Shown here piece by piece: positions 51,892-59,462 of a stretch of 64,000 bases of DNA (its first letter is position 1; every line of letters begins with the position of its first letter). Under the pieces are notes generated by a model. It saw only the letters and a list, made by a program, of their open reading frames with translations. It did no database searches and was not told where the DNA came from. The stretch spans positions 102,407 through 166,406 of the forward strand of contig CAWESB010000010.1 in assembly GCA_963811635.1 (NCBI GenBank). Direction: 5' to 3'. The position numbers and the translations under genes were made by a program. This DNA comes from JAIBJN01 sp963811635. GTDB lineage: Bacteria > Actinomycetota > Thermoleophilia > Gaiellales > Gaiellaceae.

Positions 51892-52688
51892 GCGCGCGCC
51901 TCACGCCGGAACCAGGGCACGAAGGCGCTCGTCTCGCGCTGGTAGCGCCGGTACTCCTCGCCGCGCGAGCGGAGCGAGCTCTCCTCTGCCGCCGGCACGC
52001 CGGTGACGAAGAGGATGAGGTAGAGCATGATGGCCGGCGCGATCAATCCGATCCACCCGTACGGAGCCTCGAGCGCGACGAGCGCGTAGGCGACCCAGGT
52101 CAGCCACTGGAAGAAGTAGTTCGGGTGGCGCGAGTACCGCCAGAGGCCGGTCCTCAGCGTCCGCCCCTTGTTCGTCGGGATCGGCCTTGAAGCGCTGGAG
52201 CTGCCGGTCGGCCGACGCGCTCGAGCACGGCTGCGACGATCCAGAGGGCGGCACCCGCCCACGCGAGGGCCCCGAGCCGCTCGTCCGGGTCGAACGCCGC
52301 CAGCAGGATCGGCGCCGAGAGGACCGCCGCCACGAGAGCCTGTGCCTGGTAGAAGACGAAGAAGCTGGACTGCTCGCGACCGCGCGCCCGCCAGCGGCTC
52401 CGCAGCTCCCGGTAGCGCTCGTCCTCGCCCTTGCCGACCCGTGAGAGGACGAGGCGCGCGACGCGGAGGTTCTCCAGGCCCGCCATGGTCGCGATCAGCA
52501 CCCGGTGCGCCAGGCTGCCGTCCGCCAGGAGCGCGTAGAGGGCCGCGATCGCGACGAGGGAGCGCGGCCCAGCCCGCGTCGACTGCCGTCGCGTCCCGCG
52601 TCCGCCGCTGGCGCAGGTAGAGCGCCGTCTGGATCGCGGCGGCGAGCGCCCACGCGAGCAGAAACAGGAGCCAGCGCGACTCGATCAA
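51888..52688 (-). pseudogene. DUF1295 (steroid 5-alpha-reductase-like) membrane protein, frame-broken
   Basis: Start TTG 52688 overlaps the downstream-reading CFA copy stop (TTGA). The chain is split over three frames by single extra bases near 52558-52560 (CCC run), about 52213 and about 52176: TALYLRQRRTRDATAVDAGW, then VLIATMAGLENLRVARLVLS, ALVAAVLSAPILLAAF, ADRQLQRFKADPD, then RTGLWRYSRHPNYFFQWLTW. The last segment is the diagnostic DUF1295/ICMT-like box. Five to six membrane helices. Members reduce or methylate lipids; role here unknown. Confidence 0.8.
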
Positions 52689-53884
52689 CGGGTCACCACG
52701 AGCTGGGCGTCGCGGAGCAGGCCGGCGCGGAAGAGCGCCTCGCACGAGGCGAGGTAGAAGTCCCACGTCCGCACGAAGCGCTCGTCGTAGCCCAGCGCGC
52801 GCACCTCGCCCAGGCGGGCGAAGAACGCCTCGCGCCAGCGGGCGAGCGTCTCGCCGTAGTGATGCCCGATCTCCTCGAGGTGGTGGATGTGGAGCGCGCC
52901 GGCGGCCTGCGCCAGGGCGCCGAGCGAGGGGATGAGGCAGCCGGGGAACACGTAGCGCTCGATCCAGTCCGGGCTGGAGCGGTAGCGGCGGTAGCGCGCG
53001 TCGGGGATGAGGATCGTCTGGATACAGGCGCGGCCGCCGGGCGCGAGGACGCGGTCGATCGTGGCGAAGAAGGAGGGGAAGAGCTCCTCGCCGATCGCCT
53101 CGAGCATCTCGATCGAGGCCACCTTCGTGAACACCCCTTCGACCTCGCGGAAGTCCTGGACGCGGACCTCGACGCGGTCGGCCAGCCCGGCCTCGGCGAC
53201 GCGGCGCCGCGCCAGGTCGGCCTGGGCGGGAGAGAGGGTGATCCCGGTCACGCGCGCGCCGTACTCCCCGGCCGCGACGAGGGCGAAAGAGCCCCAGCCG
53301 CAGCCGATCTCGAGCACGTGGTCGCCGGGCCCGAGCTCGAGCTTCCCGCAGACCAGCCGCAGCTTGCGGCGCTGCGCGTCGGCGAGCGACTCGTCCCTGT
53401 GCTCGAAGACGGCGCACGAGTACGTCAACGTCTCGTCGAGGAAGAGCGAGAAGAGCTCGTTGCCGAGGTCGTAGTGGTAGCGGATGTTCCGGCAGGCGGC
53501 GAGCAGGCCGGTCCGGCGGTTGAACCGCGGCCGCAGCTCGGCGAACCGGCGCAGGTGCGGGTGGCGCGCCGACGCTCGCTCCGCGTTCCGGGCCAGCAGC
53601 TCGAGCAGCCCGGGCAGGTCGTCGGAGCGCCACTCGCCCGCCTGGTAGGACTCGCCCAGCCCGAACCTCGGCCCGGTGGCGAGCCGGCGGAAGAACCGGG
53701 GGTCGTCGATCGCCATCCGAACCGCGGGCCCCGAGCCGAACGACATCTCGGCGCCGTCGGGCAGGCGGACGACGAGCGTCCCGCCCTCGAGCCCCGGCAG
53801 GACTCGCTCGAGCGCCCGCACGGCGATGCGGTCGACCAGCGGGACGCGCGCCGCCGGCTCCCGGCGGAGGGCGTCGACGCTCAC
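52685..53884 (-). CDS. CFA-synthase-like methyltransferase (second copy), intact
   Basis: 399 residues from GTG 53884 (GTGA overlap with the DUF1365 stop), the size of bacterial CfaA/UfaM proteins. ESYQAGEWRSDDLPGLLELL, YHYDLGNELFSLFLDETLTY (20), YSCAVFEH, VLEIGCGWGSFALVAAGEYG (20), SIEMLEAIGEELFPSFFATI (20) and FPGCLIPSLG are cyclopropane/methyl-branched fatty acid synthase motifs. It acts on unsaturated phospholipid chains with SAM at the membrane. A different paralogue is encoded two genes downstream. Unbroken, unlike its neighbours. Confidence 0.93.
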   Translation of the reverse strand: MSVDALRREPAARVPLVDRIAVRALERVLPGLEGGTLVVRLPDGAEMSFGSGPAVRMAIDDPRFFRRLATGPRFGLGESYQAGEWRSDDLPGLLELLARNAERASARHPHLRRFAELRPRFNRRTGLLAACRNIRYHYDLGNELFSLFLDETLTYSCAVFEHRDESLADAQRRKLRLVCGKLELGPGDHVLEIGCGWGSFALVAAGEYGARVTGITLSPAQADLARRRVAEAGLADRVEVRVQDFREVEGVFTKVASIEMLEAIGEELFPSFFATIDRVLAPGGRACIQTILIPDARYRRYRSSPDWIERYVFPGCLIPSLGALAQAAGALHIHHLEEIGHHYGETLARWREAFFARLGEVRALGYDERFVRTWDFYLASCEALFRAGLLRDAQLVVTR

Positions 53885-54618
53885 GTCCGCACCGATCCCT
53901 TCCCCGGCTCGAAGGGCGGCTTCCTGTGGAACGGAACCCGCTTGAGGAAGAGCTTGAGCGCCTGCCAGTGGATGAGCGCGATCACCTGGAGCGGCATCAG
54001 CGGGTAGCGGACGAGAAAGCGGGCGAGGGTCGCGCCGGTGAGCTCTCGCCTGCGAGCGGCGAGCACGGCCTGGAGCGGCATGCGGTCGTCCTCGTGCACC
54101 TCGATCCGCGCGAACACCGTCTCGCCCGGCTCCGAGAACGTGTAGCGGTAGCGCTGGTCGAGGCCCATGAACGGCGAGACGTGGAGCCGCTTGTCGTGCT
54201 CGTAGTCGAGCGCGTCGCCGGGAAGCAGCTCGGGAAGGCGCTCGCCGAAGGTGTTGTTGAGCTCCGCGATCATGCACGCGAGCGAGCCGTCGGCGCGGTA
54301 GCACCAGTAGAAGGACACCGGGTTGAAGACGTAGCCGAGGACGCGGAGCTGCGTGAGGACGAGCACGCGCTCGATCGACGGGTCGCCGGCGAAGCGGATC
54401 ACCGCCTCCTTCAGCGGCGTCCCGTCGCCGTCGAAGTGGTCGCGGTCGCGAAGCGAGAGGACGTTCGAGCGGTTGACCGAGAGCAGCCGGAAGCGCCGGT
54501 CGAGCTCGGGCAGCTCGTCGAGGTCGAGCAGCCAGTACGCCACGGGGTAGCGGAACGCGTGGCGCTTCGGCTCGTGCCGGGCGTGGATCAACGTCCCCTC
54601 GTAGAGCGCCGAGATCAC
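53881..54618 (-). CDS. DUF1365 family protein
   Basis: 245 residues from GTG 54618. SALYEGTLIHARHEPKRHAF (20), RYPVAYWLLDLDEL, VLGYVFNPVSFYWCYR, EVNNTFGE-type AELNNTFGE, KRLHVSPFMGLDQRYRY (motif HVSPFMG) are the hallmarks of DUF1365. It is a standard neighbour of flavin amine-oxidase-like and CFA-type enzymes in many bacteria, presumably one step in modified fatty acid synthesis. Overlaps both neighbours by four bases. Confidence 0.93.
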   Translation of the reverse strand: MISALYEGTLIHARHEPKRHAFRYPVAYWLLDLDELPELDRRFRLLSVNRSNVLSLRDRDHFDGDGTPLKEAVIRFAGDPSIERVLVLTQLRVLGYVFNPVSFYWCYRADGSLACMIAELNNTFGERLPELLPGDALDYEHDKRLHVSPFMGLDQRYRYTFSEPGETVFARIEVHEDDRMPLQAVLAARRRELTGATLARFLVRYPLMPLQVIALIHWQALKLFLKRVPFHRKPPFEPGKGSVRT

Positions 54619-55820
54619 CAGCGCACCCCCAGCGCGGCGGCCGCGCGCACCCCGGACGCGAGCCCGTCCTCGTGGAAGCCGTTGCCGTGGTAGGCGCCCG
54701 CGAACACGGTGCGTCCCCGGGCAAGCTGAGGCAGGTGCCTCTGGGCGGCGATCGCCTCGACGGTGAAGTGCGGGTGCGAGTAGCGGAAACGGCCGCGCAC
54801 GTGCTCCTCCGGCACGTCCTCGTTGAGCGTCACCAGGTAGTCCCTCTCGGCGTCGAGCCGCTGGAGGCTGTTCAGCCAGTACGTGACGGTCGGCCTTGCA
54901 GCGCCGTTCATCCGGTAGTTCCAGGACGCCCGGGCGGCCTTCGCGCGGGGCAGGAACGACGCGTCCGTGTGGAGGACGGCATCGTTGGCTGTGTACGAGA
55001 ACGCTCCGAGCAGCCGTCGCTCCTCGTCGGTCGGATCCTCGAGCAATGCGAGCGCCTCGTCGGCGTGGGTGGCGACCACCACGCGATCGAATCGGTGCGC
55101 CGCGCCGTCGGCCGTCCGCACCAGGACGCGGTCCGGCCCCCGCCGGACGCTGCGCACCGGGAGGCCGGTTCGAACCCCGCCCAGTCGCTCGGCGACCGCG
55201 TCGACGTACGTCCGGCTCCCCCCCACGACGCTGCGCCAGCGAAAGCGGCGGAAGCCGAGCATCCCGTGGTTGTCGAAGAACCGGATCGCGTAGCCCGCCG
55301 GGAGCTCGAGCGCGCGCGCCGGCTCGGCCGACCAGAGCGCGGAGGTGAGCGGGACGAGGAAGTGGCGGCGGAAGCGCTGCGAGTACCCGTGCTCGTCGAG
55401 GTAGCGGCCGAGCGACCAGCCGTCCAGATCCTGCTCGTCGAGCGACCGGCGGGCGGTGCGCAGCCAGCGCCCGATCTCCCAGAGGAGCCCGTGGAAGTGG
55501 GCGCTCGCCGCGTTCCGAGCCTGCGCGAACGGCCGCCGGCCGGCGTACTCGAGCCCGCAGTCGAGGCAGCTGACCGAGAAGGTCATGTCGGATTCCTGCG
55601 TCCGGATCCCGAGCTCGCGGAAGAGACGCCCGAGCAGCGGGTAGTTCCGCTCGTTGTGGACGAGGAAGCCCGTGTCGAGCGCGAGGCCGTCGACGGAGAC
55701 GGTGTTGACGTGTCCGCCGGGCCGCTCTTCTCGCTCGAAGACCTCGACCTCGTGCGCGCGGGCGAGCACGTAGGCGGCCCCGAGGCCGGCGACGCCGCCG
55801 CCCACCACTGCCACCCGCAT
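54615..55820 (-). CDS. flavin amine-oxidase-like NAD(P)/FAD-dependent oxidoreductase
   Basis: 401 residues. VAVVGGGVAGLGAAYVLA FAD motif, VEVFEREERPGGHVNTVSVD (20), LDTGFLVHNERNYPLLGRLF (20), CLDCGLEYAGR and, near the C-terminus, VFAGAYHGNGFHEDGLASG. This is the conserved partner of DUF1365 and CFA synthase; in Rhodobacter sphaeroides enzymes of this kind take part in methylated furan fatty acid formation. ATG 55820 shares one base with the desaturase stop. Confidence 0.9.
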   Translation of the reverse strand: MRVAVVGGGVAGLGAAYVLARAHEVEVFEREERPGGHVNTVSVDGLALDTGFLVHNERNYPLLGRLFRELGIRTQESDMTFSVSCLDCGLEYAGRRPFAQARNAASAHFHGLLWEIGRWLRTARRSLDEQDLDGWSLGRYLDEHGYSQRFRRHFLVPLTSALWSAEPARALELPAGYAIRFFDNHGMLGFRRFRWRSVVGGSRTYVDAVAERLGGVRTGLPVRSVRRGPDRVLVRTADGAAHRFDRVVVATHADEALALLEDPTDEERRLLGAFSYTANDAVLHTDASFLPRAKAARASWNYRMNGAARPTVTYWLNSLQRLDAERDYLVTLNEDVPEEHVRGRFRYSHPHFTVEAIAAQRHLPQLARGRTVFAGAYHGNGFHEDGLASGVRAAAALGVRW

Positions 55821-56767
55821 CACGTTGGCTCCAGCCTGCGGCGCTCGAGCTGTGTCGCGGACGGGATCTTCACGTTCCAGACGAGGCGGAGCTTCTCCAG
55901 CGCGCGGATCACCCACCAGGAGACGTCGAGCTGCAGGCGACCCAGCCCGTGTCGTGCCGACGCGGGAAATGCGTGATGGTTGTTGTGCCAGCCCTCGCCG
56001 AACACGAGCAGGGCGACGAGCCAGTTGTTGCGAGCCTCGTCGCGGGAGCGGAAGTCCCGCCTCCCGAACATGTGGCAGATCGAGTTCACCGAGAAGGTGG
56101 CGTGCTGGTAGAGGAAGATCCGGATCAGGCCGCCCCAGACCATCGCCTCGACGCCGCGCTCCCAGCGTGCCGCCGACGAGGAAACCGAGCAGGAACGGAA
56201 GCCCGAGCGTCAGCACCACCCAGAGCAGGTAGAGCCGGTCGATCCAGACGAGCAAGCGGTCGTCGTAGAGGTCCTTCCCGTACTCGCGGCCCTCCTCCAT
56301 GCCGAGGTTCGGCGAAGAGCCAGCCGACGTGCGCGTGGACGAAGCCCTTGACGGCGCCCAGGACGCCCTCTCCATGCCCGACGTGCGGCGAGTGCGGGTC
56401 GCCCGGCCGGTCGGAGAGGGCGTGGTGCTTGCGGTGGTCGGTGACCCACTGGATCAGCGGGCCCTGCATGGTCATGCAGCCGAGAACCGCGAGGGCGCCC
56501 TTCACCGGCGTGCGCGCCTCGAAGCCCTTGTGCGTGAAGTAGCGGTGGAAGCCGATCGTCGTCCCGAAGGCGCAGACGACGTAGAAGCCGACGAGGATGG
56601 CGACGTCGACCCAGTGAAAGGCGACTGCCCCAGAGCAGCCCCGCGGCGCAGGCGATCCCGAGCGGCGGGACGATGACCGCGATCAGCGTCACGACCTGGC
56701 TGATGCGGCTCGTGCGGGGTCGGACCGTGCCGACGCGGGTGCTCACGTCGTCGGCGCGCGCGGTCAC
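55820..56767 (-). pseudogene. membrane acyl-CoA/acyl-lipid delta-9-type desaturase, frame-broken
   Basis: Start GTG 56767 overlaps the hydrolase stop (GTGA). All three histidine boxes survive in successive frames: HRYFTH, HRKHH (WVTDHRKHHALSD) and HNNHH (GEGWHNNHHAFP). Breaks, each equal to one extra base, lie near 56628, 56311 and 56166, with coherent sense between (FYVVCAFGTTIGFHRYFTHK, 20; GREYGKDLYDDRLLVWID; MVWGGLIRIFLYQHATFSVN, 20). About 315 residues with four helices. It makes the unsaturated chains that CFA-type enzymes use. Confidence 0.88.
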
Positions 56768-57414
56768 GTCGCAGCCCACGTCTCGATCCGCTCCGCGGCG
56801 AGGGCGGCCCAGCGCCCGGCCCGGGGCAGCGGGACGACGCCGAGCGGGGTGCGCAGCGCGAGGCCGTGCAGGGCGCCCCGGACGAGCCGGTAGCTTCCCT
56901 CGACGCCGAGCCGGCGCGCCCGCTCGAAGCCCTCGCGCGAGCTCGACGGGCGCACGCCGGGGACTCCCGGAAACCAGCCGTCCAGCGTCCCGTGCACGAC
57001 GTCGAGGCGCTTGCCGCGCAGCCGGTTGAGCCGGATGCGGTCGGGCAGCCACGGAGCCAGCCCGAGCACGCCCTCGACACCCGGGGCGTCGGCGCTCTGC
57101 ACCGCCACGGCCCCGCCCATCGAGAAGCCGAGCAGGAGCGTGCGCGCCGCGCCCGTCTCCACGACGGCGGCCCGTGCATCCTCCTCGCACCAGTCGAGCG
57201 AGCGCCACGACTTGACGCGATAACGCACCTCCGAGAAGGCGAGCGTCGGGAAGCGCCGTGCCAGGCGGCTGACGAGCCACTCGAGCGAGGCGCTCCAGGT
57301 TCCTTCCACCGGGGAGGCCTGGCCACCGTTGACGCAGACGACCGCAGCGCGGCCGGTCGGGCCCGTCAGGCGCATCTGCGCGCCCGTCGAGAGGTCGATC
57401 ACCGTGCTCGCCAT
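56764..57414 (-). CDS. alpha/beta-hydrolase fold protein
   Basis: 216 residues. LLLGFSMGGAVAVQ carries the nucleophile elbow (GFSMG), DVVHGTLDGWFPG could hold the acid, and RLVRGALHGLAL the histidine. Small lipase/esterase type without a signal peptide. Overlaps the desaturase start and, by 16 bases, the DUF4267-like gene upstream; so it belongs to the light-block operon. Substrate unknown. Confidence 0.75.
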   Translation of the reverse strand: MASTVIDLSTGAQMRLTGPTGRAAVVCVNGGQASPVEGTWSASLEWLVSRLARRFPTLAFSEVRYRVKSWRSLDWCEEDARAAVVETGAARTLLLGFSMGGAVAVQSADAPGVEGVLGLAPWLPDRIRLNRLRGKRLDVVHGTLDGWFPGVPGVRPSSSREGFERARRLGVEGSYRLVRGALHGLALRTPLGVVPLPRAGRWAALAAERIETWAAT

Positions 57415-57734
57415 GCGGTCCAGCCTGCCAGGACGGCGAACGAGAGCGCGCCGGCGGCGACGCCCGGCTTGCGCGGCCCGAAGACGGCCGCGTCGCCCAG
57501 GTCGTAGAGCATCCGCTGCGTCGCGGCGGCCCTCGTGGGCGCGAGGGCGAAGGTGAGCGCGTTGCCGACGTCGCGCAGGCCGATCGCACGCGCGGTCTCC
57601 TCGTCGGAGCCCATCATGCGCGCGAGCCGGCCGGGGGCCACCAGCCCCAGGAGCCCGAACGCGAGCGAGCCGCCTGCGAGCACGGCTGCTCCGGCCCGGA
57701 CCCGGCGGGTGATGCGTGCTCGAGTTGTCACCAT
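57399..57734 (-). CDS. small membrane protein, DUF4267-like
   Basis: 111 residues from ATG 57734, chosen for GGAGGTCGAC directly upstream rather than the TTG at 57746. GAAVLAGGSLAFGLLGLVAP (20) and VFGPRKPGVAAGALSFAVLA (20) are membrane segments; MMGSDEETARAIGLRDVGNA (20) is the conserved loop seen in small DUF4267-type proteins. Function unknown; probably an accessory membrane protein in the operon. Confidence 0.55.
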   Translation of the reverse strand: MVTTRARITRRVRAGAAVLAGGSLAFGLLGLVAPGRLARMMGSDEETARAIGLRDVGNALTFALAPTRAAATQRMLYDLGDAAVFGPRKPGVAAGALSFAVLAGWTAWRAR

Positions 57735-57797
57735 GTCGACCTCCAAGTCTGGGGGATTCGTTCTCTACCCGTCGTGTGGTTCGGGGGAACCCGGCCG

Positions 57798-57834
57798 CGA
57801 GGCCGCGCCGGCTGCCGCATCCGGCGCGGCCTCG
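57798..57834 (-). terminator. 14-bp perfect hairpin between the HtaA-like gene and the lipid operon
   Basis: CGAGGCCGCGCCGG and CCGGCGCGGCCTCG pair perfectly around a nine-base loop. Transcription from the promoter at 58543 meets it after the HtaA-like gene (stop at 57855) and before the DUF4267-like gene. No T run follows on the minus strand, so it may be a leaky terminator that sets the level of the downstream lipid genes. Confidence 0.6.
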
Positions 57835-57854
57835 TATACCCACGGGACGCCGGG

Positions 57855-58472
57855 CTACGCGGCGACGCGGGCGAAGACCTGGGCCGTCCCCAGGTCGATG
57901 CCGGCGCTGAAGAAGGTGACGCCGAGGCTCGCGTTCAGCGCGCCTGCAGCGGCCTCCGTCAGCGAGGCGTCGACGTTCTTCACGCGGACGTGGCGGCCCT
58001 GGCTGATGATCTTGGCCCTCGAGAAGTCGAGGTCGAGGATCGCGACCCGGGCGGCCGGGTTTCCGTTCACCTCGGCGGTGAGGGTGGCGCTGCCCAGCTC
58101 GATCCGGAAGTTCGTCAGGAGCAGCGACTTGCCGTTGTTCGTGTTGACGAAGTTGATGCCTCCGGAGTGGTCGATCGCCCCGGTGAGGGCCGACAGGTTG
58201 ACGCTCCCACCGGTGATCGGGAACGAGTAGCGGACGGAGAGGCCCTCGTCCTTCTGGAGCAGCTGGAAGCCGGTCGGTCCCACCGGCTGCGGCGAGATGC
58301 CGTTGTCCAGCAGCACCTTCGTCGTCGCCGGGTCGGTGACGAACTTCGTCTTGTCTCCGACCAGCCGGACCGACGAGCCCTCTGCCGAAGCAGCACCCGC
58401 GAGCACGGCCGTGAGCGTGAGCACCAGCGCGAGAGCGGGAAGCAGAAGCCTGAGCGGGGACTTGCCTTTCAT
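57855..58472 (-). CDS. secreted HtaA-domain protein
   Basis: 205 residues; AAGGAGGAACACCC before ATG 58472 is a strong ribosome-binding site. Signal peptide LRLLLPALALVLTLTAVLAG (20), cleavage near GAASAEG. The mature part is one HtaA-like domain (GFQLLQKDEGLSVRYSFPIT, 20; GAIDHSGGINFVN; VAILDLDFSRAK). HtaA domains bind haem or otherwise decorate the actinobacterial surface. The conserved haem-binding Tyr/His cannot be confirmed by eye. First gene after the putative LitR-controlled promoter. Confidence 0.8.
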   Translation of the reverse strand: MKGKSPLRLLLPALALVLTLTAVLAGAASAEGSSVRLVGDKTKFVTDPATTKVLLDNGISPQPVGPTGFQLLQKDEGLSVRYSFPITGGSVNLSALTGAIDHSGGINFVNTNNGKSLLLTNFRIELGSATLTAEVNGNPAARVAILDLDFSRAKIISQGRHVRVKNVDASLTEAAAGALNASLGVTFFSAGIDLGTAQVFARVAA

Positions 58473-58514
58473 GGGTGTTCCTCCTTCGTAGGGGAAGAGC
58501 GGTGTGCGTGGAAC

Positions 58515-58543
58515 GTTATACAGATCTGTAGAGACTCTGTCAA
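58515..58543 (-). promoter_or_regulatory. near-consensus promoter with palindromic operator, probably LitR-controlled
   Basis: On the minus strand TTGACA (58543-58538), 17 bases, TATAAC (58520-58515), the best promoter match in the window. The palindrome TACAGATCTGTA (58519-58530) fills the spacer end and overlaps the -10. A bound CarH/LitR tetramer there would shut it off in the dark. It reads toward the HtaA-like gene and the lipid/photolyase genes, back to back with the regulator gene at 58596. Confidence 0.75.
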
Positions 58544-58595
58544 GATTATGAGGAGTTTGTGTGCAAACATCGTCTCGGTTCTGTAAGGTCAGGGG

Positions 58596-59462
58596 ATGGC
58601 CGAACCCGGACATCTGAGGATCGGGGAGCTGAGTCGCCGCGTCGGCGTGAGCCCCGAGCTGCTCCGCGCCTGGGAGCTTCGCTACGGGCTCCTGCGCCCG
58701 ACGCGGTCGCCCGGGGGCTTCCGTCTCTACTCGGCGGCTGACGTCGCACGCGTCGGCCGAATGCGCGCGTACCAGGAGCAGGGGCTCTCGGCTGCCGAGG
58801 CCGCCAGGCTGGCGAATGAGATGGTTCCCGAGGACTCGCCTGCAGACAGCCCGGCTGCGCCCGATCGTAGCGAGCTCGCCCGCGCTCTCGAGCGTTTCGA
58901 CGAGCCGGGAGCCCAGGCGGCGTTCGACCGGGCGCTCGGCGCGGTCAGTCTCGACGCGCTCCTCCGCGACCTCGTGATCCCCTATCTCACCGAGCTCGGG
59001 GATCGCTGGGAGGCGGGCAGCGCCACCGTCGGTGAGGAGCACTTCGCCAGCAACTTCCTCCGGGGTCGCCTGCTCGGTCTCGCGCGGGGGTGGGGGCAGG
59101 GCGCCGGCCCTCTCGCCGTGCTCGCCTGTGCGCCGGGGGAGTTGCACGATCTCGCTCTCATCTCGTTCGGGCTCGCCCTGCGCGCCCGCGGCTGGCGCAT
59201 CGCCTACCTCGGGCCCGACACGCCCATGGGCACGCTCCTCGAGACGACCCGGATGCTCGGGCCGCAGCTCGTCGTGGTCAGCGCGACCACGCCGCAACGT
59301 GTCTCGCGTGTGAGCGACGAGCTCAGGACGCTCGCGCAGGTCGCGCCGCTCGCTCTCGCCGGCGGGGGGCCGAAGCGCGCGCTCGCCGAATCCGTCGGCG
59401 CCGGCCTCCTGGAGGACGATCCTGTCACGGAGGCCGAGCGCGTGGCGACTTCGAGGGTCTGA
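58596..59462 (+). CDS. litR: CarH/LitR-type B12-dependent photoreceptor transcriptional regulator (MerR family)
   Basis: 288 residues, intact. N-terminal MerR helix-turn-helix (LRIGELSRRVGVSPELLRAW, 20), a helical cap (about 90-165) with Trp138 and Glu148-His149 in WEAGSATVGEEH, exactly the W-x9-E-H signature of CarH light sensing, and a C-terminal cobalamin domain with GELHDLA (His184 as the probable lower ligand, Gly usual after it replaced by Ala187). Adenosylcobalamin-bound tetramers repress DNA in the dark; light breaks the Co-C bond and releases it. It adjoins the operon it should control. Confidence 0.92.
   Translation: MAEPGHLRIGELSRRVGVSPELLRAWELRYGLLRPTRSPGGFRLYSAADVARVGRMRAYQEQGLSAAEAARLANEMVPEDSPADSPAAPDRSELARALERFDEPGAQAAFDRALGAVSLDALLRDLVIPYLTELGDRWEAGSATVGEEHFASNFLRGRLLGLARGWGQGAGPLAVLACAPGELHDLALISFGLALRARGWRIAYLGPDTPMGTLLETTRMLGPQLVVVSATTPQRVSRVSDELRTLAQVAPLALAGGGPKRALAESVGAGLLEDDPVTEAERVATSRV

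Noticed and set aside
48379..56767. Programmed frameshifting as the explanation of the breaks
   Set aside because: Break contexts differ (CCCC, GGTCGG, GAAC, GCGCGG), no shared slippery site or stop, and seven unrelated genes are affected; error or decay is simpler.
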